Below are positions 15,074-15,945 of a DNA stretch of 15,945 nt, in pieces. The notes beneath the pieces are model-generated. The model had not been told where the DNA came from and ran no database searches. It was given only the letters and a program-made list of their open reading frames with translations. Location of the stretch: contig NZ_CAJJWO010000098.1 in NCBI RefSeq assembly GCF_905196875.1, positions 1 to 15,945 of the forward strand, in the 5' to 3' direction. Source of the stretch: an uncultured Parabacteroides sp. GTDB lineage: Bacteria > Bacteroidota > Bacteroidia > Bacteroidales > Tannerellaceae. The first letter of the stretch is position 1. Each line of letters starts with the position of its first letter. The position numbers were made by a program, and so were the translations under genes.

Positions 15074-15731
15074 ATGAACTTCAATCACTTGATTTATAGA
15101 ATACAATTTTTGCTTAAAGTAAATATTGTAAGATACTTTCTTCTAAAGTATTACAGCGTATATCTGATAACACCTTATATATTGAGAACGGTGGTGAGTT
15201 GATTGTTGGATATCCCTGGGGGGAGAACTTAGTAGAACAACCGAGTTTTACATTAAAAGAGGCCGTTGCGAAATAAAAAAATTGTTTCAAGTGCATACGG
15301 CATGTAAAGTAGATGTAGATAACGGTACTTTGTTAATTGGCCAACTGAAACTTGGATGTGGGTCTTATATACATTGTAAGAACTATATTAAAATAGGTTA
15401 TGGAGTTATTGTCGGACCTTATGCAATTATTATGGACGATGATGGACATATAGTGGAGAATGATAACTATACAAGTAATAAAGGCAAACCGATCATAATA
15501 GAAGATAATGTCTGGATTGGAGCACGCTCTTTTATTTTAAAGGGAGTAACTATTGGTAAAGGTTCGGTTATTGCAGCAGGTTCGGTCGTAACAAAAGATG
15601 TTCCTGCCAATTGTCTGGCAGGAGGCGTTCTGGCACGTATTTTAAAGGAAAATATTGAGTGGAGGGACTTTAAAAAAAATGGCTATTTAATTGTGGTAAT
15701 ATACCAAATCGCAATGGCAAGATTTTCCTGA
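15074..15731 (+). pseudogene. Hexapeptide-repeat acyltransferase (LPS/glycan O-acetyltransferase type), frame-broken
   Basis: Left-handed beta-helix acyltransferase that would O-acetylate a surface sugar. The coding sequence lies in three frames. Frame A starts at the ATG 15074 (MNFNHLIYRIQFLLKVNIVR). Frame B carries NTLYIENGGELIVGYPWGEN and SFTLK. Frame C carries RGRCEIKKLFQVHTACKVDV and the repeats, with GKPIIIEDNVWIGARSFILKG, VTIGKGSVIAAGSVVTKDVP and KENIEW. One extra A near 15145-15147 and one in the A run at 15255-15258 would join the frames. The longest open part can only start at a TTG (15282), well inside the domain. A run of eight A at 15672-15679 may shift the C-terminus too. Either a decayed gene or homopolymer sequencing error. 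Confidence 0.8.
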
Positions 15732-15785
15732 TCCGGATCAGCTATTGTCTGAAACAACAAATAATATAATTAATCGAAATAAATC

Positions 15786-15945
15786 ATGCGAAAAAGAATT
15801 TTAGAAGGAATTGCCGGCGTCGGATTGCTGGCGGTTCTATCGGCTTGCAGTGGCCAGAAACAATTAATGACTAAAGATGTCTATACTACGGCATCTGTTG
15901 TGCATACAGGTTTTGAAACGGAACAACAGGGAGATGTTCCTGCCG
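15786..15945 (+). CDS. Lipoprotein, N-terminal part, runs off window
   Basis: The first 53 codons of a gene that continues past base 15945. MRKRILEGIAGVGLLAVLSA is a signal sequence ending in a lipobox, with Cys21 (LSAC) as the lipidated residue after cleavage by signal peptidase II. The mature start SGQKQLMTKDVYTTASVVH has no acidic export signal of the usual Bacteroidales surface type directly after the cysteine, so an inner- or periplasm-facing location is possible. The family cannot be recognised from this fragment; efflux-type or glycan-export lipoproteins are among the possibilities. It lies 54 bases after the broken acyltransferase on the same strand. Confidence 0.75.
   Translation, partial: MRKRILEGIAGVGLLAVLSACSGQKQLMTKDVYTTASVVHTGFETEQQGDVPA

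Noticed and set aside
15282..15731. Intact short acyltransferase gene starting at TTG 15282
   Set aside because: Frames upstream encode the missing N-terminal part of the same family, and the TTG falls within the domain, so it is better called a broken gene.

Overview
The window looks like a chromosomal segment of a gut Bacteroidales bacterium, possibly Parabacteroides or a close relative. The grounds are the -7 promoter elements of the Bacteroidales type (TAnnTTTG) ahead of several genes, weak or absent Shine-Dalgarno sequences, a DUF4248 gene next to an HU-HIG type DNA-binding gene, and a Bacteroidales-style tyrosine recombinase beside an invertible promoter. The genus is inference; the order is fairly secure.

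Left part (1-6407), mostly housekeeping: the 5' end of an iron/manganese superoxide dismutase gene on the minus strand (runs off the window), a divergent pyruvoyl-dependent arginine decarboxylase with its own terminator, then a co-directional run of a hotdog thioesterase, endonuclease IV (nfo), a NhaD-type Na+/H+ antiporter and a secreted C69 dipeptidase. A small outer-membrane beta-barrel protein with its own promoter and a strong terminator closes this part.

Middle part (6474-13267), the most interesting region: a tyrosine recombinase gene whose stop codon lies inside a 31-bp repeat. The same repeat recurs in inverted orientation about 0.5 kb downstream (30 of 31 bases identical). Each copy is itself an 11-5-11 dyad, as expected for a tyrosine-recombinase crossover site. 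The only perfect -7 promoter element found in the segment between them points left, away from the following operon. That operon has four overlapping genes: a WecA/MraY-like phosphoglycosyl transferase, a GT2 glycosyltransferase, a Wzy/O-antigen-ligase-like membrane protein and a PglK/MsbA-like ABC exporter. I read this as a phase-variable surface-glycan locus with its own invertase, captured in the OFF orientation: the recombinase flips the segment, and flipping would aim the promoter at the glycan genes.

Right part (13284-15945), accessory: a minus-strand cassette of an HU-like protein, a glucosaminidase and a small holin-like membrane protein whose reading frame appears shifted between two homopolymer runs; a divergent DUF4248 gene; a hexapeptide acyltransferase broken by at least two apparent single-base deletions in A runs; and the start of a lipoprotein gene that leaves the window. 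The clustering of homopolymer frame breaks here means assembly error must be excluded before these genes are called decayed. No tRNA, rRNA, CRISPR array or insertion sequence was seen.
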